This document shows positions 36,107 through 46,500 of a stretch of 64,000 nucleotides of DNA, piece by piece. Both the position numbers and the translations under genes were made by a program. How positions within the stretch are numbered: position 1 is the stretch's first letter; each line of letters opens with the position of its first letter. The DNA comes from Brassicibacter mesophilus (GTDB lineage Bacteria; Bacillota; Clostridia; Tissierellales; Proteiniboraceae), in the NCBI RefSeq assembly GCF_050433385.1, contig NZ_JBNPXI010000020.1:29715-93714 (forward strand), written 5' to 3'. The notes beneath the pieces are model-generated. The model was not told the DNA's origin and did no database searches. It saw nothing but the letters and a program-made list of their open reading frames with translations.

Positions 36107-36976
36107 TTAGTATAAATTTTCCATTATAGTTAGCCAATTTTTAACCCCTAAAGAATTTATTTTATTTTTATTAATCAACATATAAACTTTTCTTGAGGGT
36201 GGTTTAAATTCATTTAAATTAATTTGAATTAAATTTCCTTTAAACAAATCTTTTTCTACTGATGATTTAGTAACGAAGGCATAGCCAAATCCATCTTTAA
36301 CAAAATCAACAGCACAGGAAATCCTATTCACTGAAAACTTTAATAATGGACTAAATCCAATAGTTTCACTTAACCAATTAAAAAAGTCAGGACCTAAATC
36401 TGCATAAAGTAAAGGTAATTCTAGTAAATCACTAATTGTAATTTCTTTTTTTACACTTGCTTTATTATTGTTAGTAACTAAAATTATATCATCTTCATAA
36501 ATGCTGATTACTTCAAATTTGCTTAACTTAGGATTAGTATATATAAAGCCAACATCTATTATCTCGTCTCCTAAAAGTTGTATAATTTCTTCTGAATCAT
36601 TAATTTTGAGCTTTAGTGCAATAGTAGAGAATTTATTGAAATAATCTTTTATTATAGATGATAAATTACCCTTATATATTGATTCTACCATTCCAATTGC
36701 TAATCTATCTTCAAACTTGCCTGTAGACCTAGCTTTGATAATTCCATCTTTTTTTAATATAAGAATTCTTTCGGCATAAGGTAAAAAAGCCATTCCTGCC
36801 TCAGTTAGTTCTACATTTCTGTTATTTCTATTAAACAAATCTTTTCCGACATACCTCTCAATCTCGCTTATTCTATTTGAAATTGTTGATTGGACAACAT
36901 ATTGAAGCTCAGCAGTTTTGGTAAAGCTTTTGTTTTCTGCAAGTAAAATAAATGACTCAATAGCTTCTATGTTCAC
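36107..36976 (-). CDS. LysR-family regulator
   Basis: A 289-residue LysR-type factor: winged helix at 1-60 (FTKTAELQYVVQSTISNRISEIER) and a periplasmic-binding-like effector domain at about 90-289. It is divergent from a lipoprotein gene across 160 bp, which includes the AT-rich region where LysR sites would lie, but no clear T-N11-A motif was fixed. It is the first gene inside the putative island downstream of rlmD. Target and ligand are unknown. Confidence 0.9.
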   Translation of the reverse strand: MNIEAIESFILLAENKSFTKTAELQYVVQSTISNRISEIERYVGKDLFNRNNRNVELTEAGMAFLPYAERILILKKDGIIKARSTGKFEDRLAIGMVESIYKGNLSSIIKDYFNKFSTIALKLKINDSEEIIQLLGDEIIDVGFIYTNPKLSKFEVISIYEDDIILVTNNNKASVKKEITISDLLELPLLYADLGPDFFNWLSETIGFSPLLKFSVNRISCAVDFVKDGFGYAFVTKSSVEKDLFKGNLIQINLNEFKPPSRKVYMLINKNKINSLGVKNWLTIMENLY

Positions 36977-37135
36977 TTAGCTACCTCCTATATATAAATT
37001 ATCAATTTTATTAATTATTACTATTAAAATAATTCGTTTTTTAAATACAAAATCCTTTATTATAATATACTTGTAATATAAAATTAATCAAGTTTGTAGG
37101 AAGTAGAACGGTTAAAATGAAAGGAGTAATCCCAG

Positions 37136-37513
37136 ATGAAAAAAATATTATTATATTTAGTTCTATTAAGTAGTTTACTTGCTGTACTTTTCGGGGTTTC
37201 TTGTAGTAAAGTAGATTCACCAAACAATCTGATTATTACAAATGAAAGTTCTGAAATCATTAAAAGTGTTGCAATTCAAAAGCTAGGCGAAACTCATGTT
37301 ATGGGCAGTAAGCTTGATCCTAATGAAAATTGTCATTTTGATATGGGGGAAGAATATGGATGTACTTTTAGGGTGGAAATTACAGACTCAAATGACCAAG
37401 TAATTCAAAGTTCTGAGTTTATTGCTAATTTCAACTATAATGAAGATGAAATAGTTTATATAAATATTTCAAAATCTAAAGAAGAAGGATGGTCTTTTAA
37501 ACTAAAAAATTAA
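37136..37513 (+). CDS. small lipoprotein, unknown
   Basis: A 125-residue predicted lipoprotein. The signal peptide ends in the lipobox LFGVSC with the lipid-bearing Cys23. The mature part is short and beta-rich (DSPNNLIITNESSEIIKSV at about 26-44), resembling single-domain Ig-like surface lipoproteins. No family is recognised. AAAGGAG precedes the ATG. The Nudix gene follows 42 bp later. Confidence 0.7.
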   Translation: MKKILLYLVLLSSLLAVLFGVSCSKVDSPNNLIITNESSEIIKSVAIQKLGETHVMGSKLDPNENCHFDMGEEYGCTFRVEITDSNDQVIQSSEFIANFNYNEDEIVYINISKSKEEGWSFKLKN

Positions 37514-37555
37514 AATTGATAATGTAAACAAATATATTATTGGAGGGAAATTAAA

Positions 37556-38053
37556 ATGGAACTATTTGCTAAACCTGGTGTAGGTGGAATAATTGAAAAA
37601 AGTATAGATGGAGTAGATTATATACTAGTTCAAGAAAGGCATAAGAAGGATGCTATGATAGAAACTGGATTAATTGAAATTCCAGCAGGAAAGATAAGAG
37701 AATTTGAAAATATATTTGATTGCTTAAGAAGAGAAATTTGTGAAGAAACAGGGCTAGAGGTTACTTATATTGAAGGAGAAAAGGAAGCTAAAATCTTCGA
37801 ATCAAATAACTATAAAGTTTTAAATTATACACCATTTTTATCTAGTCAGAATATACAAGGAAAATATCCTATAATGGTGCAAACATTTATATGTAAGGCT
37901 AAGGGAGAATTACTAAAAAAAACTAATGAAACTAAGAATATTAGGTGGTTATCTCTGAAAGAATTACACTCCCTATTAGAAAATAGTGAAAATTCTTTTT
38001 ATCCTATGCATGTGATAACATTAAAGAAATACTTAATGAAAAGAGTAAAATAA
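37556..38053 (+). CDS. Nudix hydrolase
   Basis: A 165-residue Nudix protein. The Nudix box matches the consensus exactly (G-x5-E-x7-RE-x2-EE-x-G), starting at the Gly of AGKIREFE and running to ICEETGLEV (about residues 42-66), so the Mg-binding Glu residues are in place. It probably hydrolyses a nucleoside-diphosphate-linked compound; the substrate is not predictable. It lies in a run of small genes with a CYTH-like protein downstream. GGAGGG precedes the start. Confidence 0.88.
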   Translation: MELFAKPGVGGIIEKSIDGVDYILVQERHKKDAMIETGLIEIPAGKIREFENIFDCLRREICEETGLEVTYIEGEKEAKIFESNNYKVLNYTPFLSSQNIQGKYPIMVQTFICKAKGELLKKTNETKNIRWLSLKELHSLLENSENSFYPMHVITLKKYLMKRVK

Positions 38054-38088
38054 AAAAATACAAGAAATGATTAAGAGGATTATTAATT

Positions 38089-38706
38089 ATGAAGAATAAA
38101 ATACTCTATGAAGTAGAAACAAGATTTTATTTTAAAAATCAAGAAGAAGCTTTTAAAATATTGCCTTTTTTACATAGCTGTTTGAAGAAAGCAACAGAAT
38201 TTGAAACAAAGATGTATGGAGTTAAGTTGTTTAATGCTGGGAAAATACTTAGAGTTTCAAATGTAAGCAAATACAATACAACACGAGTTTATTTGGGATA
38301 TAAGGAACCCGATGTAGGTAGAATTTTTAATGTAAGAAATGAAATCGATGAAGAGATAACTGATGAAACAAATGAGAGCTGTATATTAAAATCTTATTTA
38401 GGGAGAAACAATCAAGTTAATAAAAGAAATATAAATAAATTACTTGAATCATTAGGACATAGGCATTTTATGTCTATAATAGGCACTAACATAACAGGAT
38501 ATAATGAAGAATTACAAATAGACTTTAAACTAATGAAAAGCCCAGTTCTAAAATATCCATTATTATTAGAGATAGAGAAATCTGCGGACACTCTTGAAGA
38601 AGCCTTTAGACAGGAGTTGGCATTAAAAGATTTTATAACTGAATATAAATTAGAAGATAGAATTGTAAAAGAAGAACCACCAAGTTTACTATCCAGCTAT
38701 AAGTAG
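38089..38706 (+). CDS. CYTH-like protein (tentative)
   Basis: A 205-residue protein. The order of motifs recalls CYTH/triphosphate-tunnel enzymes: an N-terminal acidic strand EVETRF (where ExExK is usual), basic strands LRVSN and TTRVYLGYKEP, and near the end the strand YPLLLEIEKSADTLEEA. CYTH proteins include class IV adenylate cyclases and thiamine or inorganic triphosphatases. The first motif is not canonical, so activity is doubtful. It sits between a Nudix gene and a small membrane protein, probably in one operon. Confidence 0.45.
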   Translation: MKNKILYEVETRFYFKNQEEAFKILPFLHSCLKKATEFETKMYGVKLFNAGKILRVSNVSKYNTTRVYLGYKEPDVGRIFNVRNEIDEEITDETNESCILKSYLGRNNQVNKRNINKLLESLGHRHFMSIIGTNITGYNEELQIDFKLMKSPVLKYPLLLEIEKSADTLEEAFRQELALKDFITEYKLEDRIVKEEPPSLLSSYK

Positions 38707-38723
38707 ATGTGAAAGGGGATTGT

Positions 38724-39203
38724 ATGAGGTATAAAAGAATAGCAATTTTTATATTACTAATTATTAGTTTTGTAGTAGTGGGATATTTTAAAATTACTAA
38801 TAATAGAGATTTAACATTTAGTAGTATTAATGAGGCTGAACAAGTGATTGGACAAATAAAATTACCTAAGATTGAAGAAGAATATTCAATATATACTATT
38901 AAATATCATGATGATAATTTTACAACTCCTGTACTCAGAGTATATTTTCGAAACAATGAAGGTAAGGAAATTATTTTTATGACGACTTCTAACATTTCAA
39001 CATCATTTGTAGACTTTGAAAGGGTAAAGAATAAGAATATACTAAATATGATTTGGATTAGAAAACATGCCATAGATTTCGAAGGATTTGAAGGGAACTA
39101 TATATTGCAATGGAGAAAATCAACTCAACAGTCATATGAGTATTTTGTTACTCAAAATTATGAAGATAAACAATGGTTAGTTCAAATTGCTGAAAATTAT
39201 TAG
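38724..39203 (+). CDS. membrane-anchored protein, unknown
   Basis: A 159-residue protein with one N-terminal membrane helix (about 4-22) and a small outside domain. No family is recognised. The start at 38724 is behind AAAGGGG; an in-frame GTG at 38709 overlaps that site. It follows the CYTH-like gene by 17 bp. Confidence 0.6.
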   Translation: MRYKRIAIFILLIISFVVVGYFKITNNRDLTFSSINEAEQVIGQIKLPKIEEEYSIYTIKYHDDNFTTPVLRVYFRNNEGKEIIFMTTSNISTSFVDFERVKNKNILNMIWIRKHAIDFEGFEGNYILQWRKSTQQSYEYFVTQNYEDKQWLVQIAENY

Positions 39204-39422
39204 ATAAAAATAAAAGATAAATATAGTTATATATATAGTTATTATTATATCAATTATTAAGAGTATAGTTTTAAATAATAAATTTGACGATTATAGCATC
39301 AAGTATAATCTAAGCAATTTTGGCTCACTCTATTATCAAAAAATGTCACCTGAACTCAAAGTGGGTCGTAGGGGGTCTACTCTAATGTTAATGCGTATTT
39401 CTATCATTATTCTATCAAAACA

Positions 39423-39518
39423 CACGTGGAGGTGATAGTGAAGCTTGAAAATAATAAAATTAAGTAATAACAATAGTTTAAGCCATTGAGTGTATAGATG
39501 ACATTCAATGGTTTTTTG
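39423..39518 (+). other. rlmD-tail relic and terminator (candidate island boundary)
   Basis: CACGTGGAG at 39423 begins a frame reading HVEVIVKLENNKIK-stop, which resembles an RlmD C-terminus (compare HVETVVLIER in the intact gene). It is followed by a terminator hairpin, CCATTGAGTG (39483) / CATTCAATGG (39502), with a T6 tail. This is the same layout as at the intact gene and at 49.8 kb, and is interpreted as an old junction between two inserted segments. Confidence 0.45.
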
Positions 39519-39522
39519 TTTG

Positions 39523-39658
39523 TGGTAACACTTCTCGCTGCAGATTATATGATGTTCCAAGGCGAACCTTGCAAGGAAGAGGATTACTGTAATGCCTTCA
39601 TGGCTGTACAGGCATCTATGGAGAAATACGACCCAAAATATAATATCAAATCTCAATA
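39523..39658 (+). pseudogene. unrecognised gene remnant
   Basis: A 45-codon open stretch (LLAADYMMFQGEPCKEEDYC and onward, ending KYNIKSQ-stop) has protein-like composition but no start or ribosome site. It is followed by a hairpin near 39667-39700 (AAAGCA / TGCTTT). It looks like the tail of a lost gene at the presumed island junction. Confidence 0.3.
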
Positions 39659-39750
39659 AAGCTTAATTCGAAAGCATCTGTCAGAACTGATGGGTGCTTT
39701 TTCATACCATTAGATTTGAGAAATCGGATCTTTTATTATGTCAAAAAAGT

Positions 39751-39790
39751 AGCCTGTAAATCATAAACATAAAATGATTTACAGGCTTTT
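39751..39790. terminator. terminator for the leftward TetR gene
   Basis: A perfect 13-bp stem, AGCCTGTAAATCA (39751-39763) / TGATTTACAGGCT (39775-39787). T-rich tails are present on both strands, so it can end transcription from either side. Confidence 0.85.
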
Positions 39791-39791
39791 C

Positions 39792-40418
39792 TTATTTTTC
39801 TACTTGAATCCCCTTTAAAAGCAATTGAAAGTGTAAAAGTGCTTGTTCTTTCAAATCAAAATCAGGATAGCGTATACACCACTCATAGCTAATACCTCTA
39901 ATAGCCATGACAAAGTGGTTTGTTATGGTTTGCAATGGAATTTCTCTATGGAAAATGCCTTGATCTAGACCCAATTGAATGACATCACTAAAGATTTGGT
40001 ATAATTCTCGGTTATAACCCTTGATGGAATCTGTATTAAATGTTTTATCAAGCTGTAGTTTATAGATGAAACTCATATTATCGCGGCCAATTGTATTGAT
40101 CAGGACATCAGAAATTTTAGCGATGAGGGAAAGTATAATATCATCAGCTTTAGTATCAGGTGTAATAGAGCTTAAGTGATTTTTATAGTCAGAGTCTACA
40201 ATAGTGACATAATCGGAAAGAATATTGGCAATTAATGCATCCTTTGATTCAAAATATATATAGAATGTACCCTTCGATACTCCTGCTGCTTCCACAATGG
40301 CGTCTACAGTTACATTATTAAAATCGTTATTTTCAAAAAGTCGTGTGGCACTTTCAAGTAATTTTCGTTTTGTTTTTTCTCCTTTTGTATTTTTATAGTT
40401 AGAAATTTCTTTTTTCAT
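39792..40418 (-). CDS. TetR/AcrR-family regulator
   Basis: A 208-residue TetR-type repressor with the HTH at about 14-60 (VDAIVEAAGVSKGTFYIYFESK) and a large C-terminal ligand domain. It is divergent from the 3038-residue SLH protein gene. The 129-bp space between them holds a perfect palindrome and a nested outer inverted repeat, so the giant gene is probably under its control. The ligand is unknown. Confidence 0.9.
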   Translation of the reverse strand: MKKEISNYKNTKGEKTKRKLLESATRLFENNDFNNVTVDAIVEAAGVSKGTFYIYFESKDALIANILSDYVTIVDSDYKNHLSSITPDTKADDIILSLIAKISDVLINTIGRDNMSFIYKLQLDKTFNTDSIKGYNRELYQIFSDVIQLGLDQGIFHREIPLQTITNHFVMAIRGISYEWCIRYPDFDLKEQALLHFQLLLKGIQVEK

Positions 40419-40448
40419 ATTTTTAACCTCCTTGTTGAATTATAACAG

Positions 40449-40520
40449 AATATGGTATATAATGATAGCAAATATGACTGTAGTCATAAAAAGTTTTGTT
40501 TTTATATATAATACCATATT
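40449..40520. promoter_or_regulatory. operator region between tetR and the SLH gene
   Basis: A perfect palindrome TATGACT-GT-AGTCATA (40473-40488) sits centrally. It is flanked by an outer exact inverted pair AATATGGTAT (40449) / ATACCATATT (40511). TATAAT-like boxes next to each outer arm could serve the two divergent genes. A TGACTnnAGTCA core is plausible for a TetR dimer. Confidence 0.65.
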
Positions 40521-40547
40521 TAAGTCAATTAAAGGAGAGTGAGATTA

Positions 40548-43500
40548 ATGAAACGGTATTTTTCAATTTTTCTTGTCCTGATTATGTTTATAAACATTAT
40601 ACCAATTCAGGTTTTGGCTCAAGGAGGGACAGAAACTTACGATCATGATGGGTATTCATTGCCTTCAATAACTCATGAATCATCTTTAGATTCTCTTATA
40701 AACCAACTATCCACAGAGGGTATAACCCTACCATTATCATGGGAGGATGTACCCTCTATAGAAGAACAATCAGAAGTAGAGCACAGAACACGAATATCTT
40801 ACCAAATTATAAATAATGGAGAAATAGATGAAACAGCTCCAAGGTCAGCTAGGGTTAGATTTACTCTTGATAATCCGGGAAATGAACAAGTTTCTTTCGA
40901 CTATAGATTATTATCAGGAAGCTCCTATATTGACAAAATAAAAAGTGTGGACTCTGGCAAGATATCCTTTGAAGCAGGAGAAACAGAGATAGAACTGGAA
41001 ATTGAACTTAAACCATGGATACATAAACCTACAGAATATGGCCAGATATCAGAAGTTGATGATTTTTGGACAGGAGAACGTATATTTTTTATTTATTGTT
41101 ATAATATTGAGAATGCTTTGTTTTCAGATGGTAAAAGAAGTGAAACTATACCTGTACCTATAGAAAATAGCTTTGATTATGAAATTGCATATGAAAATGC
41201 TGGTGAGTATCTCTATGATTTAGAAGATTTGGAGGATGTTGAAAGCATCCCCGAAGACCCATTGAAGTATATAAATCAAAAGGAAGAAATTACAATTGAT
41301 ATAGATATTGAAGATGATGTACGAACTATGATTGATATGGGCGTATTTACACATCTCCAATTGCCTACAGGCTACATTGAGAATACAAGTGGAGCTACAG
41401 GTTCGGCTAATTACAAAATTAAAAATGATACTTATTTTGAGAAAGAAGAAGCATTGATATTGGATGGCGAAACTGAAATCTCCTTTGGAGGAGAGGAAAT
41501 ACTTGAAAATGTAGGACTAGGCAGAAATCTTGAAGGTAATACGGTGAGTACATCACTTAAATTTACCCTAGATTATTCGACTGTTACGGAAGCGGTTTAT
41601 ACATGTTTCGATAGTTCGGAGCAAATACGGTTTTCAGACCAAGAAGCACCTATATTTAATGGAATTGACAGGCCTTTTGAGTTAGATTCAGATGTATCTT
41701 TGGGTGATACTGTTCCCATTATATTGAGATATAATGAGCCTGTTTATATCGATGATATTAGAATAAGTATAAATAATGAATACTATTATCCAATAGAAAA
41801 AGATGGTACAATTTCTGAAAGCTTAACCTTTCTTTATGAAGTAGATGAAGAGTTATATGAAAATAATGGAATATTATACATAGAGAATATCAGCGGAGCA
41901 ATGGATCTTTCTGGGAATGAGCAGGAAGAAGCCTTACCTAGCTATGTTGATTTTAATATGAATACTATGAATATTATAAATGATTTTTTCTTTTGTGCAG
42001 AGCCTATAGTGAATATAGAGCAAGGTACAACTATACAGCCGATGGGTTACATTTCTATTCCACTAAAAGAACATACAGATTTGTCTAACTGGCTTTCGGA
42101 CAACCTCAACGATACTGAAAACTTGATAACCGTGGTAAAGGCTAGAGTTATAGGACAGGAAGGGATTGCAATAGATGTCCCTCTATATGCTCAGATAGAA
42201 GGTGGATTTATTACTGAATTGACTGGGCAATTTATTCCACCGATAAACTTGACTGGTGAGGATATTGAGTATATTGCAGAGATATATTTAATGGAGTCTA
42301 GCGAGTTTGAGCTGGTCTACGGTCTTACAGCAGAATATATTGTTCAGCCAATTATCTTTATTACTTCTCCTGAAGATTTAGAGATTGAGTATAAAGAATG
42401 GCCTGCTACAGACAGGGTTTCTGCTGATGGAAAAGTGAATCTATCCTTGGACTACAATATTAAGGTTGATGCTACTTGGGATGATTCTGAGTATTTTAGG
42501 TGGACTTCCAGTGATGAAACTGTGGCAACTATTAATAGCAGTACAGGGATAATTAATTTGACAGGTAAAGCTGGTACAGTTCAATTCACACTTACAGCAT
42601 CAAATGCAGGATTGGCAACTGAAGTTGAAGTGACAAGTCGCACTCTCACAGTAATGCCTATAGGAAGTTCCTTTCTATCTATTCCTGAATGTGGGAAGAA
42701 CATAGAAAGTATGCATGGGCAAGATGTAATGATACAATATTCTACCAATATTCCATATAACAATGTTGTATATGGAGGAAGTGAAGCAGAAACAACTTTT
42801 ACCTATACCTTGTATGAAGCTAATTACGATGGTTATGATTTTAAAAAGGGAGAGATAGTGTATACAGAGGATGAAATTTTAATAGGAGATAGTGCTAATA
42901 ATTTCTTCATGATACCTTCTAAATATCTGACCAATACTGCTGCTAAGGATAGATATAGCTATATTGCAGAGGTATCTTCTCGAGAAAATGAAACAGGGTA
43001 TATCTATACTGCAGAAGCAAATATTCGTGTAAAATCATTGCCTGTAAAGGCTATTCTAGATAGACCAGATAGTTTTTATATGACTGATGATTCTTCTCAT
43101 TTTGATGTTAGTTTTAATATTGAAAATGAAAATGAAAATACGGAGTATCGTCTCTCTGTTAAGAAAAATAAAAGAGAAGATCCTATATATTCAGCCAATA
43201 GTCCTGAAGATATGAATCGGTATCATAGGATTTCAATAGAGTCTGTGGATCCAGATGGTCTACTAGATGTATATACTGTTTCTTTGGAAGCAAAGAATGA
43301 ATGTGACGAAGTATGGTCTTTTGACTCATATACGATATATATTTATAATAGCAATGCATTAAAAATACTGGTAAATGAAGAGTTTACAAATGAACTTATT
43401 ATCAAGCCATCTCTTGATTTCTCTAAGATGGACAGTAGTCAAATTATATCTGCAGTTAGCAATAATAGAAAAATGAATTTTTCTGACAAAGTCTCTCAGC

Positions 43501-46500
43501 TATCTATATATAATGAAAACTATAATTTAAGCAATATAGCAGATAAAATTACTTGGAAAGTAGGAAATGAAGGGAATTTAGTATTAAAATATAAAGATAT
43601 TGATATAACTGAGGACACCACTCAGCTTATGAAGCCAGGAGCATCACTGGTTCTTGAGGCTATTGATAGTGGAATTAGCTCTGTAACAGCTACCCACTAC
43701 AATACAGGTATAGAAACCACATTACCAGTTATAGTTGAAGACAAGCCTATAGATAAACTATATGTTTTTTACACCTATCCACAAAGTGAATGTCTGGTAA
43801 CCTACAAAAATGGAAATAAAGAAGAAAAAACAGTTAAAACAGATTACTGGGGTCGTCTCGGAGTATATGAAGAAACTGGAATCGCCAGTGATGTGGTTTT
43901 TTATCCCATAGATAAAGCAGATGTTTATGGTACAACGGTTTTTAATCATTCTCAATTAGTAGCCAATCAAAATTCTTCAAATAACTTTGATATTTATCCA
44001 CAAAACACAGTAAAGCTTGTGCCATCAAGTAAATACAATGTAAATCTAAATTTATACAAATACGATGATGGATCTCCTTTTACAGAGGATATTATCATAC
44101 GTGGAGGCGTATATGTCAATGGAGAATATATAGAAAGAACTACTATAAACGGGAAAAAGGGCAATGAAGATCAGATTGTCAGTGCAACTAATGGAATATA
44201 TAATCTAACATTTAATCCTAAAGAATTTACAGACATTTATGGACGCTTAGATCCTGATACTCAAATTGAGTATAAAATTGAAGTTTCTACTAGGGAAAAT
44301 ACTCACTATCCATTAATGATAGAGTTAACAAATAATGAAATCCGAGATCCTAACAATGCGAATAAAGGGATTTATGCATCTGGAAAAATTCAAGAAACGA
44401 AGGATAGTAGCATTCAAAACAATGTTATTGTCACTTCTCAGTCCCTTACATTGGATGGAGAAAAATACAGTTTTGATAGCATAATAGGTATAGGTAATAC
44501 CTTTAATGAGGCAATAGTATCTATGGATTTAATTTTTTCTAATGCAAAGGATGCTATCTATGAGGTTAGTTTACAAGATAAGTTTGGGTTTTATTGGGGA
44601 AGCACAACTAGAGTAAAGCCTACGGATATCTATCCTTTTTCAAGAACGGGCGTATTACACGTTTCTATGGATATGAAACATTCTATAAACAATGGTCTAG
44701 TTTTAAGTACCGGAAGGGGAGAATCAGTTCAACTATTTCCTGTTATTAGAAAAATCGATGAACTAACTTTAATTAAACTATCTAAGCCTTTGATATTACA
44801 AAATTTATTTCTTCCTTCAATGACTAGTAGTAATAATTGGGAGAATGGGATCTATGATATTCGCTACAATGTCTTAAGTTCTATTGAAGATGCAGGTTCA
44901 TACAGTAGTCTCGGGGAAGATAGTGATGTAAAAGAGATTTTAGAATTTTTAAGTGGCTTTAGTGGCAGTATTAGTTCTATAGGTCTTGAAATAATCCCTA
45001 CGGAGGATCCTTTAATATATAGAGGTATAATTAGGTTTTCTTTAGGCAACTATGCAAGGGATAATCCTTCTGGATTATTTGTTACCCAAGGGAAATCAAC
45101 ATCTTATGAGTATCTACCTGGTTTTAGTGATATCAAGGCTATGGGCAAGGGTAATTACATTAAGCAGAGTAAAAAGACTATGGAGGAAGCGAAATCTGGA
45201 ATAGGAGTATCTGGTAGGAGTAAAACCTATGGTGGCGGTTCCTATATGGAATGTCAAATCTACTGGAATAAGAATAAAAACAAATGGGATATGAGACTGC
45301 TTAAATCCGATAGTTATATCGGCGGAGGAGTTCACTATTCTAAAATTCACAACACCTCAATAGGTGGATTTCCTGTTACAGCAGAATTTAAAACTGGAGT
45401 AACAACAGAAATTGGGTTAAAAACCATCTATGATATAGTTGAAGATTCAACAGCCTATATTACTGAGTTGAGGCCTAATGGATATATCTACGGTTTTGGT
45501 GGAGCAGGTGTTGATTTAAAAGTCACCGCAATAAAAATAGGTCCATATGGACAAATTAACCATGAACAGAAATTTTTATGGTACGATTTTGAGGATATTT
45601 CAAAAAATGGACAGAAATTAACTGTATCAGGATCAACTGGTATAGAATATAAGCTTCAATTTCTATTCTTTTCTAAAAAAGGAAAGTATGAGCTATTAAG
45701 TGCAGGGAAATCATGGACATATAATGATTTTAACGAAATCAACGATGTTTTCAAAAGTGGTAAAATTATCAGAATGAGTGACGGATATTATATCATTGAA
45801 GCTGAGGAAGAATATGAGTCCGAAATTGATAACTTAACATTCCAAGATAGAAACTATCTTTACAATAACTATAGGTCATGGGGTGAAGGTTCTGGAAGAT
45901 CTAGACTAAAGAGCCTTGATATATTTTCTTCGGAGAGTATAAGCCCAATTTTAACTAATGCATATCCTTCTTCTAATCCTGTAATGAGTGAAGATGGGAA
46001 AATAATGGTATATATTCATGATATGGATAGTACTAATCTACAGGATACCGCTGTAAATTTTGCCCTTCGAGATAGTATAGAAGGAGTATTTACAGAGGGT
46101 GAGGAAATCTTATCATCTGACTACCCAGATAGCGATGCAGCAATCGCTGGTACAGAGGGAAATGCTGTAGTAGTGTGGACACGAACATTTACAGATATTG
46201 AAGACATGGAAGGGAAAGAAGCTACTGATGAGGATATAGTAAATGTACTAGATGCTACAGAAATAATGACAGCAGTATATGATTCTAGTACGGGAGAATT
46301 TGAAACCATACAATTGACCAACAATAGTACATCAGATATGGTACCTGTTGTAGCTGCAAAAGGAAACAGGGCAATTGTTGCTTGGCATAGTGTGATTCCA
46401 GGAGATCGAGAAAATCCTTTGGATTTTAGTGCAGGATATGAAATATTGTATTCAACTTACGATGGGACGGATTGGGATGTACCTAAGGTATTATATAACG

